Positions 14,713 through 23,300 of a DNA stretch of 64,000 nt are shown here, piece after piece (the first letter of the stretch is position 1; each line of letters opens with the position of its first letter). The DNA is from Streptomyces sp. WM6386 (GTDB lineage Bacteria > Actinomycetota > Actinomycetes > Streptomycetales > Streptomycetaceae). The position numbers and the translations under genes were made by a program. The stretch lies in NCBI RefSeq assembly GCF_000972385.1, contig NZ_JXTE01000006.1, positions 1-64,000 of the forward strand, written 5' to 3'. The notes under the pieces are model-generated. The model was given only the letters and a program-made list of their open reading frames with translations. It was not told the DNA's origin and searched no databases.

Positions 14713-17229
14713 TCAGGCGAGCGGCGTCACCGTCACCGAGTCGAGGACCGGGGCGTGGGCGGAGCGCTGTCCGTGGGCGTTGGTGCCGGTGCCGTCGAAG
14801 TCGGGGAGCTCGTCGGCGGTGAACGTGACGGTGTTCGCGCCCTGTTGGAGAGTGACGGGGACGGAGAGCTGCCAGAAGTTGTTGAAGTGGAAGGTGGTGG
14901 GGAACAGGACGCGGCGGGTGTCGTCCCCGTTGACGCTGATGTCCGCGTGCCGGCAGACCGGGTCCGGGTTGTAGTGGGTACTCGGCGGCTGCTCGCCGTT
15001 GGAGTAGCGGATCGTCAGCGCGTGGCGTCCGGGGCGGTCCGCCGTCACCGTCAGGGTGAGCGCGTTGGCGGGGCCGCGGCCGATGCCGTCGACGGCCTTG
15101 CCGCCGGTGGCGTAGGAGAACGCGGTCACCTTCGCGGAGCCGGTCAGCACGCCGTCCTGCGCCGGGTACGTCGCGGTGGGCAGCAGCCCGCTCGCCGGAC
15201 CGACGGTCAACTGTTCCACGAGGAGGTCTTCCGAAGTCGCCTCGACCCTGACCTTGTTGACGCCCCCGGCGAGGAAGACAGGGAGGCATGTGGTCCCGAT
15301 CCGTCCGATCTCCTCCCCGTTGACCGTCAGCAGTCCCTCGCCGTCTCCGCCGAGGCGGACCGTCGCCTCCCCGTCGTCGGCCGCGTGCACCCAGAAGGTC
15401 GCGCTCCCACCGCGCGGAAGCACGGCGGCGGGGCCGCTCACGCGCGCTCCGTCGGCGAGGGCGGCGTACCCGGCGTCGTACCGCGCGACCCTCTCCCTGT
15501 CGCGCAGGACCAGGTCCAGCCGGTCGACGACCGCGTCGCCCCGGGTGGCACCGAGGTCGGGGTCCTGTGCGGCGAGGGTGATCAGGTGGCGGCCCGCGGT
15601 CAGCTCCACCTCGGTGTCGGTGTGGCCCCAGACGGCCCACTTGTAGCCGAGCGGCAGCAGGAGCTCGCGCGGGTCCTCTCCGTCGACGCGCAGGAACACG
15701 TTGGTGGGACCGTGCTCCCGCACCGCTTCGGCGAGGTTGTGCGCATTGGCGTAGACACGGATCTCGTATGTCCCGTCCCGCGGGACCTCGACGTCGAAGG
15801 CGAGCACGCCGTCGGAGCCGGTGCGCAGACCGCCGACGTGGTAGCCGCCGGAGGTGGCGAACTTGTCGACGTCCGCCGGGGACCCCTCGGGACCGTTCTT
15901 CGAGTAGCCGCCGCCCGTGTAGGTGGCGTCCTCGGCCTCGTAGGTCTTCCGCCAGCCTGCCGGCGGCTGCGGGCGCACGGGTCCGTCGCCGCCGGGCGAC
16001 AGGATCAGTTGGTAGGCGGACATCTCGTCGAGGCCGGTCAGGGGCAGCGTCACCCTGCCGTCCACCACCGGGAGTTCCTCGTCCTTCAGGATCAGCGGCT
16101 GGGCGGAGGCACCGAGTTGGCCCGTCCAGGGGATCTCCTGGAGCCGTGCGCGGACGATCTCGCCGAAGAGGTCGAGCCGCTTCACGACGATGTCGGCGGA
16201 ACCGCTCGATCCGCCGAACAGCACCCGTGCCTGCCGCTTCTCCCGGTCGAGCGTGGCGACACCCTGGAGCGTGTACTGGACGTTGGGCCGGGGCGCGGTC
16301 ACCGCGACGGTGTTCCCTGTCATCTGGCCGTAGGCGTTGAACAGCCACCACTGCCCGTTGGCCTTGTTGGCCTCGACGGCCGAGTCGTTGAGGTTGCCGG
16401 CGATGTTCCAGTACGCCATGTCGGCGTCGATCTTGGACTCCTCGATCGCGGCGATCCACTGGATCATCTGCCCGGGGACGGACAAGTGGTAGTTGTGGGC
16501 GTACTCGTTGACGTTGACGGGCAGTGGCCCGATACCCAACTCACGTTCCCACTCACGGTATTTGGCCACGTTCGTGCGGACCTCGGCGGGCGAGGACAGT
16601 TCGTGCCAGGTGATCACGTCGGGCAGGACGCCGTGTTCCTTGGCGAAGGCGAGGAAGCCCTTGACCTCGGGGTACAGGATGCAGGTGTTGGGTCCGGCGA
16701 CACGGGCGCCCGGGTCGAGGCCCTTGATCAGCCGGTAGATGTCCCGCCAGGCGGCGAAGTAGTGCCTCGGGTCGGTGTGCCACGAGACGCCGTCGTAGCT
16801 CCACTCCCCCTCGCCGAACATGTTGCCCTCGGGTTCGTTGAACGGGACGTAGACGACGTGGGACTTCAACTCACCCATGGTCAGGACCTGTTCGACCTGC
16901 TTGCCGATGCTCTCCGTGAAGCCGGCCAGCCGATCCTCGCCGGTGGCGCCGGGCCACTCGTAGGGGAAGCCGCGCAGGATGTCCGGCATGTAGAGGTAGA
17001 CGTCCTGGCCGCCGGCCGCGACGAAGGACGGCAGGATCTCCAGGGCGTCCGCGCCCGGGTGCTGGATGCCGTCCTGGGCCTTGGTGGCGACCGTGCGGAC
17101 GTACATGCCCTCGACGACGGCACGGCTGGGCACGCCGTCGCCGTAGAGGCCGTAGAGCGTGCCGCTCGCGCCGCCGTGGAAGGGGCCCGTCTCGGTGCCG
17201 AGGTCGACGGTGAGCGTTTCGGCTGCCAC
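14713..17229 (-). CDS. GH39-like glycoside hydrolase with carbohydrate-binding modules
   Basis: 838 residues. The N-terminal (about 1-300) is a TIM-barrel of clan GH-A type: the acid/base Glu is in YVPFNEPEGNMF and the nucleophile Glu in VNVNEYAHNY. After a beta-sandwich region, two CBM35/CBM6-like modules follow, the first starting KTYEAEDATYTGGGYSKNG and the second near ARYDAGYAALADG. No signal peptide is visible from the GTG start at 17229 (GGAGAG upstream), so it seems cytosolic or is exported another way. Similar Streptomyces proteins are often called 'cellulosome protein'. The substrate is probably a beta-linked oligosaccharide such as xylo- or glucurono-derived sugar, which is inference. 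Confidence 0.78.
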   Translation of the reverse strand: MAAETLTVDLGTETGPFHGGASGTLYGLYGDGVPSRAVVEGMYVRTVATKAQDGIQHPGADALEILPSFVAAGGQDVYLYMPDILRGFPYEWPGATGEDRLAGFTESIGKQVEQVLTMGELKSHVVYVPFNEPEGNMFGEGEWSYDGVSWHTDPRHYFAAWRDIYRLIKGLDPGARVAGPNTCILYPEVKGFLAFAKEHGVLPDVITWHELSSPAEVRTNVAKYREWERELGIGPLPVNVNEYAHNYHLSVPGQMIQWIAAIEESKIDADMAYWNIAGNLNDSAVEANKANGQWWLFNAYGQMTGNTVAVTAPRPNVQYTLQGVATLDREKRQARVLFGGSSGSADIVVKRLDLFGEIVRARLQEIPWTGQLGASAQPLILKDEELPVVDGRVTLPLTGLDEMSAYQLILSPGGDGPVRPQPPAGWRKTYEAEDATYTGGGYSKNGPEGSPADVDKFATSGGYHVGGLRTGSDGVLAFDVEVPRDGTYEIRVYANAHNLAEAVREHGPTNVFLRVDGEDPRELLLPLGYKWAVWGHTDTEVELTAGRHLITLAAQDPDLGATRGDAVVDRLDLVLRDRERVARYDAGYAALADGARVSGPAAVLPRGGSATFWVHAADDGEATVRLGGDGEGLLTVNGEEIGRIGTTCLPVFLAGGVNKVRVEATSEDLLVEQLTVGPASGLLPTATYPAQDGVLTGSAKVTAFSYATGGKAVDGIGRGPANALTLTVTADRPGRHALTIRYSNGEQPPSTHYNPDPVCRHADISVNGDDTRRVLFPTTFHFNNFWQLSVPVTLQQGANTVTFTADELPDFDGTGTNAHGQRSAHAPVLDSVTVTPLA

Positions 17230-17253
17230 GGCAGTCTCTCCTTCGTCCGGTAT

Positions 17254-17311
17254 TTCGCACATGTGTCGGCGAATCGAACCGAACCTAGGGAGCAGGTGTG
17301 GATCACGTCAA
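17254..17311 (-). promoter_or_regulatory. Promoter and dyad before the GH39-like gene
   Basis: Minus-strand TTGACG (17306-17311), 18-nt spacer and TAGGTT (17282-17287) make a strong housekeeping-type promoter. Just downstream of the expected start lies an imperfect dyad TTCGC...GCGAA (17254-17273) centred on the palindrome CACATGTG, a likely repressor site. Confidence 0.65.
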
Positions 17312-17347
17312 TGGAGGGGCCGCCTCCGAAATTCCCGAAAGGGCCGA

Positions 17348-17884
17348 TCAGACGCGGAGCGCTCCGAGACGGCCTTCCAGCCGCGTCAGCAACTCGCCGA
17401 GCAGTGAGGCCAGTTCCCCCTGCTTCTCCCCGTCGAGCACGGACAGCACCGCGGTCTCGTACGCGAGCTGCTCGGGCAGGATCCCGTCGACGAGATCGCG
17501 GCCGGCGTCCGTGAGGCGGAGGTGGACCACCCGGCGATCGCGGGTGTCGCCGCGGCGTTCGACCAGTCCGCGCTCGGTGAGCTGCTTGAGGCGCTTGGTC
17601 ACGGCGGCGCCCGAGGAGAAGGTCTCACGGGCCAGATCGCCGGGGGTCAGTTCATGGCCGGTGCGGCGGAGCGCGCCGAGCAGGTCGAACTCGGGGCGGC
17701 TGAGACCGGCCCGGCGCAGCGGGGCGTCCTCGGCCTGCTGGAGGAGGGCGGCGGAGCGGTTGATGCGGCCGATGATCTCCATGGGTCCGGTGCCGAGGCC
17801 GGGATGGACGGTCTGCCACTGCCGGACGACCGCCGCGACCGTGTCCGTCCGCGGGCCGTCTCCCCCGCTGGTCTGCGCCGTCAT
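17348..17884 (-). CDS. MarR family transcriptional regulator
   Basis: 178 residues with the winged helix at about 60-140: LSRPEFDLLGALRRTG, the recognition region TFSSGAAVTKRLKQLTERGL, and the wing VERRGDTRDRRVVHLRLT, a hallmark of MarR proteins. The ATG at 17884 overlaps the stop of the FUSC gene as ATGA, so the regulator is translated with the exporter it probably controls. A MarR-sized dyad (TTTAC-TC-GTAAA) sits in the exporter's promoter. MarR proteins usually release DNA on binding phenolic or aromatic ligands. Confidence 0.9.
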   Translation of the reverse strand: MTAQTSGGDGPRTDTVAAVVRQWQTVHPGLGTGPMEIIGRINRSAALLQQAEDAPLRRAGLSRPEFDLLGALRRTGHELTPGDLARETFSSGAAVTKRLKQLTERGLVERRGDTRDRRVVHLRLTDAGRDLVDGILPEQLAYETAVLSVLDGEKQGELASLLGELLTRLEGRLGALRV

Positions 17885-19491
17885 GGCCGTACGTCCTCCG
17901 TCGTCGTGCTGGTCAGCCGTCGTGTCGTCGCGGCGAGCGTACGGTGTCCCGTCTGCTCGGCGAGTACGACCCGCTCCTGGGACAGGGCGCGCTGCCACCA
18001 TTCGCCGGACGCGGCGTCCACGGTGGCACGCAGCTCGACCAGGGCGGCGGCCAGGGTCCGGCGCGCCGGCTCCAGGGCGGCGGGTGCGGGGGACGGCCCG
18101 GCGAGGAGGCGGGCGGCGCGCTCGCGGGCGCGGTCGACAACGGTCAGGGCGTGCTCGACGCGGTCGCCGGCGCGCCGGTCGGTGACGGCGATCGCGGCGA
18201 CGAAGCCGACCAGGGCGCCGACGACGGTGTCCACGAGGCGCTCGGTGATCAGCCGGCCGGGCTCCTGGAAGCCGGCGAACTCGGTGATGAGCAGCGCCAT
18301 CGGGGTCACGCAGACGCTGCCGAGCCAGTAGTTGCGGCTGATCAGCGCCTCGGCGCCGAAGTTGAAGGCGAGGCAGCACAGGACGAGGGCGGCCGGGCCG
18401 AGGTGGGCGAGGGGGACGACGGCGGCGAAGAGGAGGAGGCCGGCGAGGTTGCCGACGACGCGCTGGACGCCGCGGCTCCAGGTGAGGGTGAGGTTGGCCT
18501 GGTAGAGGGAGGCGGCGGTGACCAGGGCCCAGTACGGGCGGCCCACTCCGAAGGCCAGGGAGGCGTATCCGGCGAGGGCGCACCCGAGGGCGGTGCGCAG
18601 GGCGAGCGGGGTCAGGGGGCCGAGCCGGCGCCACGACGGGACGCTCTCAAGGCTGAGTTCGGCGTCGATGCCGAGCAGTTCACCCCGGTCCTCGGTCCGC
18701 GGGACCGCTCCGTTGCCACGCAGGTCGCGCGCCCAGGCCCGCAGCCGTTCCGGGTCGGTGTCGTACGGGGCGGCGAGGGCGACCTCGGCACGGACGACGA
18801 GGCGGTCGAGGGCTCGGCGTGGCTCGGTGCGGGCGCCGGCGGACAGCAGCGCCCGCCAGGCGGTCTGGACGGCGGCGGCCGCGGCGGCCCTGGCGCGGGG
18901 GTCGTCGGGCTTCTCGGCGTACGCGGCGGCGGTTCGTAGCGCGTGGGCGGTGGCCCGGCGTTCCGGGCCGTGCGGGCGGACCAGGCCGGGTGCCATGCCG
19001 ATGAGCCAGGCCCAGACGCCCGCCGCGGCGGCGAGGGCCAGATGGCCGGGGACCTGGGCGAGGGTCTGCGGGGCGAACAGGGCGGCGGAGCTGATGAACG
19101 TGAAGATCACATTGCCGGGCGGGCCGATGCGGGCCGCGTCGCACAGTGCCTTCTGCGCCGCGGCCAGGAGGGCGCCGACCGTGACCAGTGCCACGGCGCT
19201 CGTGGTGAGCGACGCGGCGACGAGGGCGACGGCGAGGCCGGCGAGCATGCCGAGCACGACCCAGGTCAGGGCCTGGGCCCGGGCGGCATAGGGGCGGTTG
19301 TGGGCGTACAGCGCGCACAGGGACCCGGCCATCGTGTACATCGCCAGGTCGAGCCGGCCGAGCGCCAGCAGGGTCAGGTTGGGCGGGGCGACCGCGACGA
19401 CCACGCTCAGAGCGGGCTTGAACCAGATGTCCGAGGGTCGACCGAGGCGCAGGACGCCGGCGAGGGGGAGTCGTGGGGTCGCGCTGCTCAT
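17881..19491 (-). CDS. FUSC family membrane protein (aromatic acid exporter type)
   Basis: 536 residues. Two sets of membrane helices frame a central soluble part: the N-terminal set spans about residues 20-165 and the second, typical FUSC block about 310-450 (ALGCALAGYASLAFGVGRPYWAL, then VQRVVGNLAGLLLFAAVVPLAH, quoted by part). FUSC proteins are fusaric acid/p-hydroxybenzoate-type efflux components. The C-terminal 100 residues are soluble and Arg/Ala-rich. The second of two ATGs (19491) is preferred because a TAAGGT -10 box lies 7 nt before it. It is coupled to MarR downstream, which suggests substrate-induced export of an aromatic compound. Confidence 0.85.
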   Translation of the reverse strand: MSSATPRLPLAGVLRLGRPSDIWFKPALSVVVAVAPPNLTLLALGRLDLAMYTMAGSLCALYAHNRPYAARAQALTWVVLGMLAGLAVALVAASLTTSAVALVTVGALLAAAQKALCDAARIGPPGNVIFTFISSAALFAPQTLAQVPGHLALAAAAGVWAWLIGMAPGLVRPHGPERRATAHALRTAAAYAEKPDDPRARAAAAAAVQTAWRALLSAGARTEPRRALDRLVVRAEVALAAPYDTDPERLRAWARDLRGNGAVPRTEDRGELLGIDAELSLESVPSWRRLGPLTPLALRTALGCALAGYASLAFGVGRPYWALVTAASLYQANLTLTWSRGVQRVVGNLAGLLLFAAVVPLAHLGPAALVLCCLAFNFGAEALISRNYWLGSVCVTPMALLITEFAGFQEPGRLITERLVDTVVGALVGFVAAIAVTDRRAGDRVEHALTVVDRARERAARLLAGPSPAPAALEPARRTLAAALVELRATVDAASGEWWQRALSQERVVLAEQTGHRTLAATTRRLTSTTTEDVRP

Positions 19492-19498
19492 ACCCATA

Positions 19499-19524
19499 AC
19501 CTTAGCAGGTGTTTTACTCGTAAA
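19499..19524 (-). promoter_or_regulatory. FUSC-marR promoter with MarR-type operator
   Basis: The -10 box TAAGGT (19499-19504) lies 7 nt before the FUSC ATG, giving a leaderless start. Ten bases further up is the dyad TTTAC-TC-GTAAA (19513-19524), in the spacer/-35 region, suited to repression by the MarR protein of the same operon. Confidence 0.6.
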
Positions 19525-19654
19525 GGATTTTGCCGGGCATTCGCTGACCTGCCGTGCTCCACCGAATGCTCCCCGTGTACACCCTTGCGCCCGCGTGCGC
19601 GCCACGGGAGCGGGGCATCGCATCCCTGACCGACCGTCGAGCGGGGAGGTGCGT

Positions 19655-20185
19655 GTGCACGGACCGGCTTCGCCCGGCTGGCTGCTGGTGACGCTGTGCG
19701 CGGCGACCGGGGCCTACTGCCTGCTGCGGATGCGCAGCGATGTCGAGGAGCAGCGCCGTGCGGCGGGCGGCGAGGCGCTCATGGGCTTCGGCATGGCCGC
19801 GATGGCCGTACCGGCGGCGGTGTACACCCCTCCGTCGTGGGCCTGGTCGGCCTATGCCCTCGTGTTCGGCGCGGCCGCCTTACGGGCCCTGTGGGCGGCA
19901 CGGGCGAGCACCCACCATCTGCACCACCTGGTGGGGGCGTCGGCCATGGTCTACATGGCGGTCGTGATGGCCGCCTCGCCCGGGCATCACGCGGGATCCG
20001 GAATCCCCCTGCTGACAGGGGTGTTGCTCCTCTACTTCGCCGGGTACGTCCTGCTGTCCGGAGTGCGCCTGGTGCCCGTGGCCGCCGGGAGCGGGACCGT
20101 CGGCTGGGGCGACCGGCCGGAGCTGGCGCGGGCGTGCCGGCTGTCGATGGGGATCGCCATGGTCGCGATGCTGGCGACGCTCTGA
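19655..20185 (+). CDS. DUF5134 membrane protein
   Basis: 176 residues with about five membrane segments and a His-rich loop (STHHLHHLVGAS at about 86-97), a mark of DUF5134; the later segment reads LLLYFAGYVLLSGVRLVPV. The His residues could bind a metal, which would fit the next gene being an M56 metallopeptidase. The GTG at 19655 follows GGGGAGG. Codon 76 is TTA (19880-19882), rare in Streptomyces and dependent on the bldA tRNA, so translation may be tied to development. Function is unknown. Confidence 0.8.
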   Translation: MHGPASPGWLLVTLCAATGAYCLLRMRSDVEEQRRAAGGEALMGFGMAAMAVPAAVYTPPSWAWSAYALVFGAAALRALWAARASTHHLHHLVGASAMVYMAVVMAASPGHHAGSGIPLLTGVLLLYFAGYVLLSGVRLVPVAAGSGTVGWGDRPELARACRLSMGIAMVAMLATL

Positions 20186-20260
20186 ACGCCTGCGTGTCCT
20201 GCGTCACTTTGGCCTCGTGGGCCGTACCCCTGGGCGGTGAGCCGCTCGTAGGGTGCTCCC

Positions 20261-21196
20261 ATGATGGTCCCCGCGGCACTGTTGCTGCTCGGCGCGCTGA
20301 CCGCCGTCCTCGCCCCCCGGCTGCTCGCCCGGGTCGACTGGGTGGACCGCGAACCCGTGGTCGCCCTGTGGGTGTGGCAGTGCGCGGTGGCGACCGTACT
20401 CCTGTGCTGTGCCCTGTCGATGACGCTCAGCGCGGCAGCGGCCTGGCAGGCGGTGCGCGGCCATGTCTTCGCGCCGGCGCCGTCCGGGGTCGTGGAGGCG
20501 TACGCGCTCGGCAGGGGCGGCAGCTGGGCGGCGACGACCGCGGTGACTCTGGCGCTGGGCGGGGTGTGGAGCGCGGCGATGCTGGTGCGGGAGGTCGCAC
20601 GGGCGCGTGCGCGGCGGCGGCTGCGCAGGGCCGAACTCCTGGTGCGGGCCCCGATGTTGCCCGGCGAGGAGCGGGGCGCCGGTCGACTCGTGGTCTTGGA
20701 GGGCGAGCGGCCCGACGCGTGGTGGCTGCCCGGGTCGGCGCCCCAACTGGTCATCACCACGGCCGCGTTGCGCCGCCTGAAGGGGCGGCAGCTGGACGCT
20801 CTGCTGGCCCATGAGGAGGGTCACGCGCAGGCCCGGCACGACTGGCTGCTGCACAGTTCGGGCGCGTTGGCGGGCGGGTTTCCGCAGGTTCCGGTGTTCG
20901 CCGCGTTCCGCGACGAGATGCACCGGCTCGTCGAGCTCGCCGCGGACGACATGGCCTCCCGCCGCTTCGGGCGTCTGACGACCGCGCTGGCACTGGTGGA
21001 ACTCAACGAGGACCGGGGGGTGTTCGGCCCCTGCCCGACCCCGCAGGCCCATGTCCCGCAGCGGGTGAACCGGCTGCTCACTCCCCCGGACCGGCTCACG
21101 GCGGCCCGTCGGCTGCGCCTGACGGCGACGGCGGCACTGGTGCCGGTGGTTCCGGTGCTGGTGGCGTTCGTGCCGGGATTGCGGGCGCTCGGCTGA
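20261..21196 (+). CDS. M56 family (BlaR1/MecR1-like) membrane metallopeptidase
   Basis: 311 residues. Membrane segments at the N-terminus (about 3-22, 34-58, 84-105) and C-terminus (about 285-305) surround a cytoplasmic zinc-protease domain whose HExxH motif reads LLAHEEGHAQARHDWL; the further ligand is probably in LVELAADDMA. BlaR1-type proteins sense a signal and cleave a BlaI-type repressor. Here there is no penicillin-binding sensor domain and no BlaI gene next door; the neighbour is DUF5134. TAGGGT lies 6 nt before the ATG, suggesting leaderless translation. Confidence 0.85.
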   Translation: MMVPAALLLLGALTAVLAPRLLARVDWVDREPVVALWVWQCAVATVLLCCALSMTLSAAAAWQAVRGHVFAPAPSGVVEAYALGRGGSWAATTAVTLALGGVWSAAMLVREVARARARRRLRRAELLVRAPMLPGEERGAGRLVVLEGERPDAWWLPGSAPQLVITTAALRRLKGRQLDALLAHEEGHAQARHDWLLHSSGALAGGFPQVPVFAAFRDEMHRLVELAADDMASRRFGRLTTALALVELNEDRGVFGPCPTPQAHVPQRVNRLLTPPDRLTAARRLRLTATAALVPVVPVLVAFVPGLRALG

Positions 21197-21252
21197 CGGT
21201 CGGTGCACGGCGGAATTCGCCTCCTGCCCCGCCGGTCGGCGAGGATCGCAGT

Positions 21253-21924
21253 ATGCACTCGCCGCCCGTCGACGCCCCGTCCCGCCCGAGGGACCAGCGC
21301 ACCGCCCTCCGCTCGGCCGGTGTCCTGACCGTGTGCTCCGCACTCCTGCTCACCCTGGTCGCGGTCCGGTGGCATCCCCTGATCAGCGTCGACGAGGACA
21401 TCGCGACGACCACGCACCGCTGGGCGGTGGACGAGTCAGGACTCACGCACGCCTTCCGCATCCTCACGGACTGGGTGTGGGACCCGTGGACGATGCGACT
21501 GCTGTGCACGGTGGTCGCGCTGTGGCTGATATTGCGGCGCCAGGCGTGGTGGACGGCCCTGTGGCTGGGGCTCACGTGTTTGCTGGGCACCCTGTTGCAA
21601 CAGGGACTCAAGGCCGCCGTCGACCGTCCCCGTCCGGTCTGGCCGGACCCCGTCGACTCGGCCCACTACGCGGCCTACCCCTCCGGCCACGCCATGACCG
21701 CCACGGTCGTCTGCGGCCTCCTGCTGTGGCTCCTGCACCACCACGGCGCCGACCGCCGCGTCTTCCGCACGGTCCTGGCCGTCTCCCTCGTCTCCGTCGT
21801 CGGCGTAGGCCTCACCCGCGTCTGGCTCGGTGTCCACTGGACCTCGGACGTCGTGGGCGGCTGGCTGCTGGGGGTGCTCGTGGTGGCCATGGCGGTGCTG
21901 GTGCACGCACGGCGAAGGACGTGA
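21253..21924 (+). CDS. PAP2 superfamily membrane phosphatase
   Basis: 223 residues with about six membrane helices. All three phosphatase motifs are present: KAAVDRPRP, YPSGHAMTA and RVWLGVHWTSDVVGG, giving the acid phosphatase His, Arg and Asp residues. Family members remove phosphate from lipid phosphates such as phosphatidate, phosphatidylglycerophosphate or undecaprenyl pyrophosphate. The ATG at 21253 has a GAGG site. The stop overlaps the start of the next gene as GTGA, so the two are coupled. Confidence 0.92.
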   Translation: MHSPPVDAPSRPRDQRTALRSAGVLTVCSALLLTLVAVRWHPLISVDEDIATTTHRWAVDESGLTHAFRILTDWVWDPWTMRLLCTVVALWLILRRQAWWTALWLGLTCLLGTLLQQGLKAAVDRPRPVWPDPVDSAHYAAYPSGHAMTATVVCGLLLWLLHHHGADRRVFRTVLAVSLVSVVGVGLTRVWLGVHWTSDVVGGWLLGVLVVAMAVLVHARRRT

Positions 21925-22421
21925 GCCACCGCTACGTGGGACCGGCGGAGATCCGGGCGGCGGTCCGTCCCGGCGCCGGGGGCCGTGCCATCGGCTCACC
22001 GGCCGACCTGGACGCCTGGGTGACCGAGCGCGGCAAGGCCGAGGCGCGGGAGCCGTACACCTTCGTCGTGGACCTGGAAGGCCGGCTGCGGCTCGCGCCG
22101 CGACGCAGCGAGCACGTGGCCTGCGCGGGCGGCCGTCCTGTGCCGGCGGCGGGCGAGATGGCCTTCGGCCGCGCGTCCGGGCAGTGGACGGCCCACGAGA
22201 TCAGCAACCAGTCGACCGGCTACTGCCCGGACCTCACGTCGTGGCACGCGGTCGCCCGTGCCCTGGAGACCGCCGGTGTCGGCCATCCCGGCCGCTTCAC
22301 CCACGAGGTGGTGTTCCGTCGCTGCGAGCGGTGCCGGGAGTGTTCCGTGGTGCGTGAGGGCGAGTTCGTGTGCGTGTTCTGCGGCAGTGATCTTCCGGTC
22401 GAGTGGAACGTCGACTCGTAG
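21921..22421 (+). CDS. Conserved hypothetical protein with C-terminal zinc ribbon
   Basis: 166 residues, soluble. The C-terminal 40 residues carry two CxxC knuckles, RRCERCRECSVV and FVCVFCGSDLP, a zinc-ribbon pattern. The middle (GQWTAHEISNQSTGYCPDL) is conserved in similar actinobacterial proteins I recall but has no known function; this family has sometimes been seen near bacterial immunity-type genes, which I cannot test. The GTG start overlaps the PAP2 stop by four bases (GTGA). The stop codon TAG is also the first half of a TAGGAT box that may start the next gene. Confidence 0.7.
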   Translation: MSHRYVGPAEIRAAVRPGAGGRAIGSPADLDAWVTERGKAEAREPYTFVVDLEGRLRLAPRRSEHVACAGGRPVPAAGEMAFGRASGQWTAHEISNQSTGYCPDLTSWHAVARALETAGVGHPGRFTHEVVFRRCERCRECSVVREGEFVCVFCGSDLPVEWNVDS

Positions 22422-22430
22422 GATCTGCGC

Positions 22431-23147
22431 ATGATCGCAGTGCTGTTCGACTTCTCCGGGACCCTGTTCCGTATCGAGTCCACCGAGTCCTGGTTGCGCG
22501 GAACGCTCGCGGAGTCCGGGATCGCGCTGCCCGAGGCCGAGATCACCGCGGCTGCGAAGGCGCTGGAGGTGGCGGGGGCACTGCCGGGCGGGGCGAATCC
22601 GGTGCGGGTGCCCGAGGAACTGGCGAACCGGTGGGCGACCCGGGACGAGAGCGCCGAGCTGCACCGGGCCACCTACACCGGGCTCTCCCGGCAGGTGCCG
22701 CTGCCCGACCCGCGACTGTACGACAGGCTCTACGACCGGCACCGGTCACCGTCCGCCTGGCAGCCCTACCCGGACGCCGCCGAGGTGCTCCGGACGCTGC
22801 GCGAGCGCGGGATCGGCGTCGGGATCGTGAGCAACATCGGATGGGACCTGCGGCCCGTGTTCCGGGAGCACGGCCTCGACCCGTACGTCGACGCGTATGC
22901 GCTGTCGTACGAGCACGGCGTCCAGAAGCCGGATCCGCGACTGTTCGCCCTCGCCTGCGAGAGCCTCGGGGCCGATCCGCGCGGAACCCTGATGGTCGGT
23001 GACGACCGGCGGGCCGACGGCGGTGCGGCCGCGCTGGGATGCGGGCTGCACTTCGTGGACCATCTGCCGGTGACCGAGCGCCCGGACGGGCTGCTGGCGG
23101 TGCTGGATCTCGTGGACGGGGCACGGGAGGACGTCGCCGGTAAGTAG
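22431..23147 (+). CDS. HAD superfamily hydrolase
   Basis: 238 residues. The HAD fold is clear: motif I FDFSGTLF, motif II GIVSNIG, motif III Lys in QKPDPRLF and motif IV LMVGDDRRADGGAA. Motif I has Asp then Ser two residues on instead of the usual Asp-x-Asp. The second Asp is the general acid of phosphatases, so activity may be altered (dehalogenase-type enzymes also lack it). The ATG at 22431 has TAGGAT 6 nt upstream and no ribosome site. It ends before a strong terminator hairpin. Confidence 0.85.
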   Translation: MIAVLFDFSGTLFRIESTESWLRGTLAESGIALPEAEITAAAKALEVAGALPGGANPVRVPEELANRWATRDESAELHRATYTGLSRQVPLPDPRLYDRLYDRHRSPSAWQPYPDAAEVLRTLRERGIGVGIVSNIGWDLRPVFREHGLDPYVDAYALSYEHGVQKPDPRLFALACESLGADPRGTLMVGDDRRADGGAAALGCGLHFVDHLPVTERPDGLLAVLDLVDGAREDVAGK

Positions 23148-23180
23148 CCTCAGGCCACCACTGGGGCGGAATAACCGCCC

Positions 23181-23211
23181 GTCTCGGGCGATCCCCCGCG
23201 TCGCCCGAGAC
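23181..23211 (+). terminator. Terminator hairpin after the HAD gene
   Basis: Perfect 11-bp stem (GTCTCGGGCGA, TCGCCCGAGAC) with a 9-nt loop, 33 nt past the HAD stop, and no T-run, which is usual for Streptomyces. Confidence 0.8.
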
Positions 23212-23261
23212 AGACGGCAGCCCTGACCAGCCGTTTCACCGGTCGGTCCGGACGTACTGAG

Positions 23262-23285
23262 TATAGTTGGCTGGTAACCAGTCAA
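23262..23285 (+). promoter_or_regulatory. TetR promoter and operator
   Basis: The -10 box TATAGT (23262-23267) abuts a 19-bp dyad (23267-23285) with half-sites TTGGCTGGT and ACCAGTCAA about a single A, one mismatch. It is 16 nt before the TetR start, a classic place for self-repression. Confidence 0.75.
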
Positions 23286-23300
23286 CGCAGGAGTTACAGC

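Noticed and set aside
14117..16459. 780-codon open frame on the minus strand within the GH39-like gene
   Set aside because: It is an Arg/Gly/Pro-rich out-of-frame shadow, a product of high GC third-position bias; the GH39 frame has catalytic motifs and modules.
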